The notes beneath the pieces were generated by a model. The model saw nothing but the letters and a program-made list of their open reading frames with translations. It made no database searches and was not told the origin of the DNA. Below, piece after piece: positions 36,037-47,222 of a stretch of 64,000 nucleotides of DNA (positions are counted from its first letter, which is position 1; each line of letters starts with the position of its first letter). The stretch is from positions 4,216,001-4,280,000 of the forward strand of contig JAGTWJ010000001.1 in assembly GCA_020064725.1 (NCBI GenBank). The letters run 5' to 3'. The translations under genes and the position numbers were made by a program. Origin of the DNA: Drechslerella dactyloides (taxonomy: Eukaryota; Ascomycota; Orbiliomycetes; Orbiliales; Orbiliaceae).

Positions 36037-39000
36037 TCATCTCTCTTTTTTATAATATTTACATCCCATGATGAGATGTTTTGGTGTTTGCGTTATAATA
36101 CCGCAATTGCAATATTTATTTAGAATACCTGAATTTGGTATTTTATATAAATAATTGTTGAACATGCCGTGTCCTGTCCTTAATTGCGTTATTGACGAAA
36201 TAAATTTAATATTGCTATTTTGCAATATTTTATTTCTTTTGAGTTTTGGTAGATTATTGTAATCTATCCTTTTTTCATGTTTTTGCCATTGTTCTTGCCA
36301 TTCTATTAGACTTTTTATTTTATTTTGTCTTTTTAGATATGCAAAAGAGTTGTATGGGCTTTCTTTTAAAAATTTTGCGCCTGATTTCGCTAATCCGTCT
36401 GCTTTTTCATTTCCGTATATATTATTGTGCCCGGGGCACCAATTTATATATATTTTTATTTTGTTGGCATTTAGCTCTCCGCTAATATCCCATATTTCTT
36501 TAATAATGTCTTGACCTGGTCCAAAACGTAATGATTTTATTCTTTGTATTGCAGCTTGGTTGTCTGAATATAAATATATATTATTTATGTTTTTATTCTG
36601 TAGCGATATTTTTAATGCTTTTTTAAAAGCTATTTGTATAGCAATTAATTCAGCATCGTATACTTCTATTAAATCTCCCAGACTGATTTTTATTTCGAAA
36701 ATTGATTTATTATCAATTTCGCCATATATGCCAGCACCTGTTGATTTAATATCTCCTTCCAAATTTAATAGAGAGCCGTCTGTATAAATAATTAAATTCT
36801 CTTTCGAGTTTAATTTTAATTTATTTATAATGTGTTGTCTCGCCTCTATTTCTTTTGGTTTTTCACTAATATTTATATTAATATTATTTTCAACCCACGG
36901 AGAGTTTACTTCTATATTAATATATTCAATTTTAGTGTATGGAGTAATTAGATAATTTATTCTTGATAGAATAAAATCTAATAAAGTTTGGTATATCTTA
37001 TTTCCATTATTATCTTTTTTATTTTCATACCATTTTAAATATTGAACATCCTCCTCTCTACCAAAATAAAATTCTGGTGAGACCAATTCTGGTGTTCTTA
37101 ATTTAATTGGATAATTTTTATTAAGATATAATAATCTTAAGGTATATTGTCTTTGTAGACTATTAAGCCTAATTTCTAATAGCAAGATAGAAGCTTCAAC
37201 TTCTAATAAATAAATTGGTGTTGTTTTATATACTCCATTAATTTTTCTAATCATTTTATTTTGTAAGATGTTAAAATCTTTTAAAAATAATTTTTGATTT
37301 TTCCACCAGATTTCGGCACCAAAATCTGAAACGGAGCAAACACAGCTTTTATATAATTGTATTAATACTTTCGAGTTTAATCCTTTTTCTGAATTCGCTA
37401 AACCTCTAATATAATTAAATATTCGGTTTGCAGCTGCTAATTTATTTTTGACATGGAATTTAAATTTTAAATTCCTGTCTAAATAAATTCCAAGCCATCT
37501 AATTGTATTAGATGGTTTAATCGTTGTTTTGTTTGGTAAAACCAAATTATATTCTCCGTTATTATTATTTCTCTCTGAATTAAAATGGAAATGTATTAAT
37601 TTAGATTTTGCGTCATCAAAGGCCACTGCATTATTCTTTGCCCAATTAAATGCAGTTTCTGACGCATTTTTTAAATCTATTATATTTAATTTTGTTGATT
37701 TATTAATTGCAACAATAGCAATATCATCAATATAACTCGGTATTTTGATGTTATTGTGTTTTTGTTTTAATTGTTTAAACAACGGTGTTAAATATAATAA
37801 AAATAAAATCGGAGATATAGGTGAACCCTGAGGTATTCCTGTTTCAACTGGTTTTAATTTTTTTATTTGTCTATCGAAAGCAAGCTTAATTTGTCTATTC
37901 GACATAAAATTCTCAATCTAATTGGTTAATTGTTTTGGAAATCTCATGTCCTTAATAGTTTTAATTAATCTTGTTTTTGAAACATTGTCAAAAGCTCCCT
38001 TTACATCTAAGAATAATATAAAGGTTTTAAGCTTTTCTGATTTTGCATTTTCTATATCATGTATTAAGGATAATGCAGCATCTATAGCTGATCTTTGTTT
38101 TCTACCCCCAATTTGTTCATAATATAGAATATCTCTTATTTCTGAGATATATGCTAATCTTGTAGCTATTATTTTCTCTGATATCTTTCCTAGGCAGTTT
38201 AAAAGACTTATAATTCTATAAGCTTTCGGGATGCTATAATCCGGTTTATTGGGTTTTGGTAGAATTGCCCCAATTGCTTGTCTAAAGCATATTGGGTGGT
38301 ACCCATAGTTTAATAATCTTTTGAATAAATTATTAAATCTCTCCGGTATTATTTTGTATGCTTCTTTTAGGCATAGAAAATTAATTCCATCTGGGCCTGG
38401 TGCTTTTTTCGAATTTGATGTGAAAATAGCTTCTCTAATTTCTTTATTTGTAATTTTTTCCCATCTAATCGTGTTTCCGATTATTTGTTCTTTTATTTCA
38501 AATAAATTATTAGATTCCAGGTAATTTGGTGGCTTTGGAAATAACGCTTTTCGAAATACTTGTATTTTCTCATCAAAGCTTGTTGCTAGATTATTTTCAA
38601 AATCCAGATTTGGTACTCTTTGTACTTTAAATGGTTTCGTATAATTTAGTGCTTTGAAGATCTCTTTATCTTTTGCGTTTATTAAGAAGTCTGTCCACTT
38701 TTCAGTTTTAGCTCTTCTTATTGCTCTGAAATAATTATTTCGTTTGAGCTTAAATAAATTCCATCGTTCCTGGATTTTATTTTGTTTCCATTGCCTTTTT
38801 GCTTGCTGCATTTTTGTTCTTAGCGTATTTATTTCATTATTCCACCAAACTTTTGATTTTGATGTTATAATTAATTTTGGCGTTGATGTTTCCACCGCAT
38901 TAATTATATTTTGTTGAAATAAATTTGCAGCCTGCTCCAAATTTCGTTCTAAATTATTATTATCGCTATTTAAGGCGAATAATAATTTGTCCCAGTTATT

Positions 39001-39777
39001 ATTTTGATCTAGATCTCTATCTAAATCTAATAATGTTTTTTGAAACTTCTCCCAATTAATTTTATTCCAATTATATTTATTTGTTGATAATGGGTTGTCA
39101 ACTAAATAATTATTATTTTGGGAATATATATTAAATGAGATAACCTCATGGTCTGATTCCGTATCTAAATTATTATTTATTGTCTATTCTCCAATAAATG
39201 AATTTATTTGAGTTGTTGTGAATGTTAAATCTAAAATAGATGAGTTCTTTCCTTTGTTAAAATAATAAGTTGGAATATTGGGATTATTTATTAAATGTAG
39301 ATTTTTACTTTCAATAATATTTATTAATTCTTTGTGTTGGATACTTTTCCTGCACTTAGAATTCCATAAATAATGATGGGTATTAAAATCTCTAATTAAT
39401 AAATACCTTTTGTTGATAAATTTGATTATTTTGTTAAATAATTTTTTTATTGTATATAATTTGTTGCTTTGGTCTGTTTGATGTTTTTCGTTATAAACAT
39501 TAATTATTCAGATTTCACTAAATTCTTTTGATTTAATATCAATAATTTGGCAATCTTTGTTATTAATTAAGTCTGTTCGATTATTAATTTTGTATAGGAG
39601 TAGATTAAAATAATATGTAATTATTCTTGGTCTTTTTATCATATTTGGTATTAATGATATAAAACCATTAATATTTATTATTGTTGATTCTTTCGAGATC
39701 CATGGTTCTTGTAAAAATAAAATATCTATTTTATTTATTGCAGAATTTAAAATGCCTTGCATTACATTAGATAACAT
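36037..39777 (-). pseudogene. LINE ORF2: endonuclease, reverse transcriptase, RNase H (three nonsense codons)
   Basis: A single minus-strand frame of about 1,247 codons, interrupted only by TGA (39508-39510), TAG (39184-39186) and TAG (37918-37920). The endonuclease is at 38941-39777 (KIDILFLQEPW, DFNTHHYLW, ESDHEV). The reverse transcriptase has KAPGPDGI (~38395), FLDVKGAFDN (~38000), GIPQGSPISP (~37835) and the catalytic SYIDDIAI (~37730). RNase H has YTDGS (~36778), DAELIAI (~36650), YSDNQAAI (~36560) and HNNIYGNEKAD (~36410). A Cys/His tail (KYCNCG, HLIMGCKYY) ends it at 36037. At both TAG sites LINE-1 keeps TGG, showing G-to-A change. A small deletion relative to LINE-2 ends the frame about 50 codons early. 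The product would nick target DNA and prime cDNA synthesis there. Confidence 0.93.
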
Positions 39778-39824
39778 ATTACAATTATATTATACACATT
39801 TTATTTTATTCTGTATTAAAATAA

Positions 39825-41010
39825 TTTAAATATTATTATTTTGGTTGTGGTTTTGGTCTTGGTTTTGGTTTTGTTTTTGAGTTATATTAAATTTTATTTT
39901 TAATGTTTTTAGCTCTTCATAATTTTGTGAATTTGCTGTATGCTCTCCTTTGTAATGAATATATTTTAAAATGCTATGTGGGTATATTCTGCCTTTTATA
40001 TTGTATTTATTGTATTTATATTAGTATGTTTTATGTTCTAAAGAGCATATTCTGTATATATTTGTAAATGTGTATGTTGTAGCTAAATGTTTAAAATCTT
40101 GGCAGTTTGTGTATTGGTTTTTTGAATGTATAAAGTAATATTTCTCTGCTTTTAGGAATTCTCTGTTTAAGAATAATCCTTTATTATGTAGTATTTGTTT
40201 TGTTATTTCTGTTGTTTTTGTTATTAATACTATAGAAGAACAAAATTTATTTGTTCATTTGTTTTCTGGTATTAACCATCTTGGTATTCTTGCTAGTTTG
40301 CAGATATTGTTGTTTTCTATTTTGTTTTTTAGAGTGATTAATTGCTCCTCATTTTGAAATTAATTTATTTGGATTCCATATATTATTATAAATCCTTATT
40401 TTGTTATCTTTACTAGTTTTTGGATATATTGGTCTATTTTAACCAATTCCTTGTATATTTCTTCTTTGTGTTTGAGGATGTCTTTGTTTTTTATATTTTG
40501 GTGTGCAATTAATATTAAATTGCCTTTTTTATTTGTCGAGATTCCTGAGATTATTTTATTTTGGGATTCCTTTTGTTTTTTAAAGATATTATTTATTTTT
40601 GTTTGATAGATATTTAGATCTATTGTTGGTTTATCGTTTGTTGTTTGTGGAATAATTAATCTTTGTTGTTTAATCAGTAGATTTATTGTTTTTGGTGTTT
40701 TTTACGTTTTTGACGTTTTTGGTGTTTTTGTTTGTGTATTTGCAGCTTGTGCGTATGTTTTTGGTGTGTTTATTCGGTTTTTATTTTCATTTTGGATTTT
40801 ATTTAGTTGCTTTTCCAGGTTATCTATTTTTTCTTTTTGTTTTGCAACCAAGATGATTAAATCTTGGTTTTCCTGAATTAATTCAGTTTTAGTTTTTTTT
40901 ATTTGTATAGATTTGACTGATTGCGTACGATATCACTTATTTGGTTTGGGTGTAGTATCTATTAGATTTATTTTGTCTAATGACGAGTTAGTGGGTAAAT
41001 CTATTGGTTA
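39825..41010 (-). pseudogene. LINE ORF1, Gag-like protein with damaged zinc knuckles
   Basis: Minus-strand frame with several stops, ending at TAA 39825-39827 just before ORF2 in the same frame. In order it shows a charged, probably coiled-coil segment (ILVAKQKEKIDNLEKQLNK, about 40830), KTYAQAA (about 40740), a basic central region (LARIPRWLIPE, about 40280) and a zinc-knuckle region at 40024-40116. There NQYTNCQDFKHL and RICSLEHKTY retain the CCHC spacing, but several expected Cys codons read TAC (Tyr). The protein would bind LINE RNA. The start is uncertain; stops at about 40930 and 41000 obscure it. Confidence 0.75.
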
Positions 41011-41270
41011 AAATGGATTTACCTGAAGGTGGCGTTTTTAGTGTTTTTAGCGTTGCCCCTGATTTTTGTATGTGTAGATGATTGTAAATTTTTGATATAT
41101 TGCTATTGTGATTATGAAATCACGATCATGAATTAGATTGCGCACTTAATATATTTTATTAAGTTTTTCAAGCGCTTTCGAATGATCTAATTTTTATTGT
41201 GTTTCGTCGATTTCGTCAAATAATATGAGAGGCTCTTTGTTTGCGCACTTTGTTTCGCGTGCTGGCGATA

Positions 41271-42650
41271 GCTCGTGTTGTGTTGGCAAGAACTGGGCAG
41301 TAAACTTTGTAAAATGTTGTTTGGAACTCTAAATGTGCTTGTCTAGAAAGTACAACTACTAGTGGGCTAAATGCGAAGATTATAAGTTTATTAGTGATTG
41401 GTTATAGCTTGTACAAGTTGTAAAAGCTAAGTATGGTATTGTGGATAATGATATATATAATTTTGATGAGATAGGCTTTGTAATAGGTATAATCTTCTCT
41501 ACTACAGTTGTTACAGGTGCTGAAACCCGTGATAAAGCAAAGCTGGTACAGTCTGGGAACTACAAATGGGCAACAATTATTTAGGGGATATGTGTAGGAG
41601 GTTGGATAGTATTATTATTTATTATTTTGGCTGGTAAATATTACCTAGCTAGCTGGTATACAGAGACCAGCTTACTAAAGGACTAGGTTATTGTATTTTT
41701 TGATAATAGCTAGATAATAAATGAGCTTGTTGTGGAGTGGATAAAGCACTTCAACTAATTTATAGTGTGGTGCTGTATTTTAGATTACTAGCTATTAGTT
41801 TTAAATAACTATAAAAGCTATTATTTGGTTGCCTTTAAGTTTTACTACTAAGAGTATAAGATTATTATAGTCTATATGTCACCACATTCTTCACATCTTT
41901 TTTAGCTGTTGGATATTAGATACTTTAAGCCATTAAAACAGGTATATAGTCGCTAAGTAGAGGACTTAGTGTGTGTAGATATTAACTATATCAATAAGCT
42001 GGAGTTCCTTTCTAGGTTCTATAAAATATTCACTACTACAATAATACCTAAAAATATACACAGCAACTTTACTAAAACTAGGATTATATCTTATAATCCT
42101 AATAGGGTCCTCTTAAAGCTAGATATCTAGTTACCAGCGCCTACCCCAGTAAATTCATACCCTAGTATTATATATATAGTAACTATCTAAACAACAAAAA
42201 TATCAATAAACCCTTCAGAAGCTGGTTTATAATCAGAGTTTATCAAAAACCAGATTATCCAACATCTAAATAACTCTCCAATATTATTACTAGCTACTAT
42301 GAACCAGTTCACTAAAGAAATACAGATAATAATATATTAACTAACACTTATATAGATAAAGAATATAATACTGTGTTTTACAAACTAGGCACTATTTAAG
42401 TGCCAGCAGGCAAAAAGACAGTATATATAGTAGAAAGATATACTTACTATATACCAGGCTAATAAAATCCTGGATAGTAATATTATAAGTAGATAGAATA
42501 AATAGATAGAATATCCAAACTACTAGAATAGCCCCCAACTAGAAATTACCTTTGGGAGAATACTATACTATAGCTGCTGTAGTAAGTCTAGCTATAATAT
42601 CTAAACCTATTAAGAGATATCTTGAAGATTAAGGTTAGCACAGCATAGAT
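41271..42650 (+). pseudogene. Fot1-like transposase, catalytic part (element K)
   Basis: Continuation of the gene cut by LINE-3. It starts VGKNWAVNFVK (the family's GKNWxxNFVKR block). Asp 1 lies in YNFDEIGFVIG (codon 41465-41467). Asp 2 is replaced by Asn in LLVLNNYKSYY (41804-41806). Asp 3 lies in LLDIRYF (41912-41914), 36 codons later. SPHSSHLF precedes Asp 3, matching the family's PHSSHLLQ. C-terminal blocks LEFLSRFYKIFTT and YNPNRVLLKLDI follow. Several TAG/TAA codons remain, so the transposase is dead both by insertion and by point mutation. Confidence 0.85.
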
Positions 42651-42761
42651 TTCCCGCGCTATCCTAGCAGTGGTATGGTAGTGAAGGTGGTGTTTTTGTT
42701 AGGGTGGGGTAGAGAGGGTGTTCGCTCGCTTGGGGTGTTCGCTCGCTTGTGGAATACGTTA

Positions 42762-43433
42762 TATAAAAGAATTTATATTTTTTTTATTTAAAATATAAAT
42801 ATAAAATAAATTATTATTACTTCTTTTAAATTTAAAAAAAATTAAGTTTTTTGTATTTAATAATTTTATAAAAATACTAGTATTAAGAATATTATATATA
42901 AAATATATTTATTTAAAAATATATTTTAAACTTATATGTTTAAAATATTTTTAAAATAGTTTATAAATATTTATTTAAATTATATTTAATAAAAATTTAA
43001 TAGATAATTGTTATTTATTATACTTATAATAGTAATATTAAATTTAGATATAAAATTATTAAATTAATATTAAAAGATTTCTTTTATTTATAAAATTAAA
43101 TAAATATTTGTTTTTCCTAGAAAAATATATTATTTATGATTTAATTATATTTAGGAAAAAATAATTTTATTTTAGTAATAATTATAATTAAACTAGTCTT
43201 TTTTTTATATTATAAATAATAATATTTTTTTATTTTAATGTTTGTTATATTAAATAATTATATTTATAGAATTATATAAAAGTATATTTTAATATTTAAT
43301 TATATATTATATAATATAAAATTATTAGTTATTTTAGTATAATTTTTTATTTAAAAAAATTGTTAATTTATATTAAAGATTAAATTATAAAAGTTATTGT
43401 TATTAGTATAATATTAGAGGATGATTATATATA
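42762..43433. other. AT-rich spacer, nothing recognised except LINE-4 duplication
   Basis: Very AT-rich; the last 14 bases (43420-43433, GATGATTATATATA) are the left target duplication of LINE-4. Confidence 0.5.
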
Positions 43434-44530
43434 TTATTATTATTATGAATCATACTGCATGCAACCTTTCGGTTATGGCAGATAGAAGAAAATTAAATAC
43501 AAAATACATACAAATAAAAATTAACACATATATATATTTTCCCTATTTCTTTTATTATTAATTAATTAATTAGTTAATTAATTAATTTTGGATATTATTT
43601 TAAAAACTTCTAATTTTTTTTAGTTTTTTTTTTTTATTTTATTCTCTTTTTTTTAAACAGATATATTTTATATTATTTATAATATTTATTTTTATTATTT
43701 ATCACAATTCATCTTATTTAATATTAATAATATTAATTAATAAACTTTTAATCTTTCTTAAAATTACCTTATCCAATTTTATTATTAATATTAACTTTAT
43801 AATTATCTTTTTTTTTAAAGAGTATTTTCATATTATTAAAATATTTTTCCATTTATATTAATCCATTCTTAGTAAATAATAATATATTAAAATTAAATAA
43901 TATTTTTCCCAATTCTTTTTTTATTTTTTCTCTCTCTTTTTTATAATATTTACATCCCATAATAAGATGTTTTGGTATTTACATTATAATACCACAATTA
44001 CAATATTTATTTAGAATACCTAAATTTAGTATTTTATATAAATAATCATTAAATATACCATATTCTGTCCTTAATTATATTATTAATAAAATAAATTTAA
44101 TATTATTATTTTATAATATTTTATTTCTTTTAAGTTTTAACGTCAACAATAAGCGACTGGACCAGACAAGCGACCGGACCACCCCCCTTGTATATTTCTT
44201 TAATTTAATATAAAAAAAATTTAAAAAAATATTTTTAGATTTGTAATAGTTTATATAAACAAGATTAATTTTATTCTAATTTTAAATTAATTATTGATTA
44301 AGTTATCAATAAAAAGTGTTTTGGTAGGGTGTTGGTTTATATGGGGTGGTCCGCTCGCTTGTGTGGTCCGCTCGCTTGTGGAATACGTTACACACTTAAT
44401 ATATTTTATTAAGTTTTTTAAGTGCTTTCGAATGATCTAATTTTTATTGTGTTTCGTCGATTTTGTCAAATGATATGAGAGGCTCTTTGTTTTTTCAAAT
44501 CTATAAATTGCTTATAAGTACTAGATTTTT
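43434..44530 (-). mobile_element. LINE-4, internally deleted copy with a MITE at the deletion junction
   Basis: Minus strand. Tail and 3' ~700 bp at 43434-44139, MITE at 44140-44388, then the 5' terminal ~100 bp ending GAGGCTCTTTGTTT at 44479-44492. A perfect 14-bp duplication GATGATTATATATA flanks it (43420-43433, 44531-44544), so both ends belong to one insertion. The middle ~4.9 kb (LINE-3 equivalents ~36243 to ~41138) is missing. A further 38 bp of non-family sequence sits between the conserved 5' end and the duplication. Confidence 0.9.
44140..44388 (-). mobile_element. 249-bp Fot1/pogo-type MITE, copy 4 (in LINE-4 junction)
   Basis: Inverted copy with TA at 44138-44139 and 44389-44390. 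The LINE sequences on the two sides come from points about 4.9 kb apart in the intact element, so the flanks are not the two halves of one insertion site. Confidence 0.95.
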
Positions 44531-44544
44531 GATGATTATATATA

Positions 44545-45007
44545 ATTATTTAATTTTTATAATTTAAATATAGAGTATTTGATTAATAGATTTTAAAGGC
44601 TTTTATTAATATTAGGATTTAGATTAGTTAAAAGCTTTTGGGTTTTATTTATAGAATATATATTGAATAAAAACAAAAAAATATATGTTATTTTTTTTTA
44701 TTATATTGTTTTTTAATATTTAATATTTATTTGATTATATTAATTATAACTTAAATTATTTTATAAATAGTATAATATTTATATTTAAACTATTTAAATA
44801 ATATTAAAGAAAATTAAATCTACAACTAAATAATTATATAAAAATTTTAGATATTAAATAATAATAAAATCTACTAATAATAATTAAGAAAATATAAATA
44901 TTATTAATTTTGTAGATAATAAAAATAAGATAGTTAATATTAATTTTTTTTTAATTAAATCTATTAAGTAAAATAGGAATGTTGATATAATTATAGAGGA
45001 TAATAAT
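44545..45007. other. AT-rich spacer, nothing recognised
   Basis: AT-rich DNA between LINE-4 and LINE-5 without identifiable elements. Confidence 0.45.
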
Positions 45008-46976
45008 AAGAATTATATATTATTATTATTATTATGAATCATACTGCATGCAACCTTTCAGTTATGGCAGGTGGAAGAAAATTAAATATAAAATGTGTAT
45101 AAATAAAAATTAATATATATATGTGTGTTTTCTTTGTTTCTTTTGTTATTAATTAATTAATTAGTTAATTAATTAATTTTGGATATTATTTTAAAGATTT
45201 CTAATCTTCTTTAGTTTTTTCCTTTTGTTTTATCCTCTTCTTTTTAAGTGGATATGTTTTGTATTATTTATAATGTTTATTTTTGTTGTTTATTGTAATT
45301 TATTTTGTTTAATATTAATAATATTAATTGGTGGACTTTTAATTTTTCTTAAGATTATCTTATTTAATTTTATTATTAATATTAACTTTGTAATTGTTTT
45401 TTTTTTTAAAGAGTATTTTTGTATTGTTAAGATATTTTTTTATTTATATTAATCCATTCTTAGTGAATAATAATATATTAAAATTAAATAGTATTTTCCC
45501 TAATTCTTTTTTTATCTCTCTTTTTTCTTTTTTATAATATTTATATTTTATGATGAGATGTTTTGGTATTTGTATTATAATACTGCAATTGTAATATTTA
45601 TTTAGAATATCTAAATTTGGTATTTTATATAAATAATTGTTGAATATACTGTGTTCTGTCCTTAATTATATTATTAATAAAATAAATTTAATATTACTAT
45701 TTTGTAATATTTTATTTTTTTTGAGTTTTGGTAGATTATTGTAATCTATTTTTTTTTCATGTTTTTACCATTATTCTTACCATTCTATTAGACTTTTTAT
45801 TTTATTTTATCTTTTTAAATATATAAAAAAGTTATATAGGCTTTCTTTAAAAATTTTAATACTTAATTTTGTTAATCTATCTATTTTTTTATTTCTATAT
45901 ATATTATTATATTTAGGGTACTAATTTATATATATTTTTATTTTGTTGGTATTTAGTTCTCTACTAATATCCTGTATTTTTTTAATAATATCTTGACCTA
46001 GTCTAAAATGTAATAATTTTATTCTTTATATTATAACTTAGTTATCTAAATATAAATATATATTATTTATATTTTTATTTTATAATAATATTTTTAATAC
46101 TTTTTTAAAAGCTATTTGTATAGTAATTAATTTAGTATTATATACTTTTATTAAATCTTCTAAACTAATTTTTATTTTGAAAATTGATTTATTATCAATT
46201 TTACTATATATATTAGTATCTATTAATTTAATATCTTTTTTTAAATTTAATAAAGAGTTATTTGTATAAATAATTAAATTCTTTTTTAAATTTAATTTTA
46301 ATTTATTTATAATATATTATTTTACCTCTATTTCTTTTAATTTTTTACTAATATTTATATTAATATTATTTTCAACCCACAGAAAATTTACTTCTATATT
46401 AATATATTCAATTTTAATATATAAAATAATTAAATAATTTATTCTTAATAAAATAAAATCTAATAAAATTTAGTATATTTTATTTCTATTATTATTTTTT
46501 TTATTTTTATATTATTTTAAATATTAAATATTTTTTTTTCTATTAAAATAAAATTTTGGTAAAACCAATTCTAGTGTTCTTAATTTAATTAAATGATTTT
46601 TATTAAAATATAATAATCTTAAAATATATTATCTTTATAGACTATTAAGCCTAATTTTTAATGGTAAAATAAAAACTTCAACTTCTAATAAATAAATTAG
46701 TGTTGTTTTATATGCTTTATTAATTTTTCTAATTATTTTATTTTGTAAGATGTTAAAATCTTTTAAAAATGATTTTTAATTTTTCTATCAGATTTCAGCA
46801 CCAAAATCTAAAACAAAATAAACACAATTTTTATATAATTATATTAATATTTTTAAATTTAATTTTTTTTTTGAATTTACTAAATTTTTAATATAATTAA
46901 ATATTTGGTTTACAGCTGTTAATTTATTTTTAATATAGAATTTAAATTTTAAATTCCTGTCTAAATAAATTCCAAG

Positions 46977-47222
46977 TTATTTAATTGTATTAGATAATTT
47001 AATTATTGTTTTGTTTAGTAAAACTAAATTATATTCTCCATTATTATTATTTCTCTCTAAATTAAAATAGAAATATATTAATTTAGATTTTGCATCATCA
47101 AAGGCCACTATATTATTCTTTACCCAATTAAATACAATTTTTAACACATTTTTTAAATCTATTATATTTAATTTTATTAATTTATTAATTACAACAATAG
47201 CAATATCATCAATATAACTCAA
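46977..47222 (-). pseudogene. Reverse transcriptase remnant in LINE-5
   Basis: An open stretch of 81 codons begins at the reverse-transcriptase catalytic motif (SYIDDIAIVVIN) and continues to the NLVLLNKT...NTI block, matching residues after the YIDD motif of LINE-3 with RIP-type substitutions (for example Thr and Ala to Ile and Val). It is not a gene on its own but shows the family's conserved centre. Confidence 0.7.

Larger units (their letters stand above)
35547..41255 (-). mobile_element. LINE-3, youngest full-length Tad1/I-like retrotransposon
   Basis: About 5.7 kb on the minus strand, flanked by a perfect 15-bp duplication CGCGTGCTGGCGATA (35532-35546 and 41256-41270) within the transposase of element K. 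5' end near GAGGCTCTTTGTTT (41229-41242), two ORFs, then a 3' end with a small hairpin and (TAA)n tail at 35547-35562. ORF1 is Gag-like with zinc knuckles; ORF2 has APE endonuclease, reverse transcriptase and RNase H. This order, RNase H and a TAA tail fit the Tad1/I group of non-LTR elements. GC content is visibly higher than in LINE-1 or LINE-5. Confidence 0.96.
35143..42759 (+). mobile_element. Fot1/pogo-like transposon K carrying a full LINE insertion
   Basis: TA at 35141-35142 and 42760-42761. Ends ACGTATTCCACAAGCGAGCG with tandem AAGCGAGCGAACACCCC units, the same family as B. The 7617 bp minus the LINE plus one target duplication (5724 bp) leaves 1893 bp, exactly the length of B. It is the least RIP-altered Fot1-like copy in the window. 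Confidence 0.96.

Noticed and set aside
36246..38524. Several plus-strand frames within LINE-3 (36246, 36560, 37529, 37922, 38321)
   Set aside because: Shadows of ORF2 on the opposite strand.
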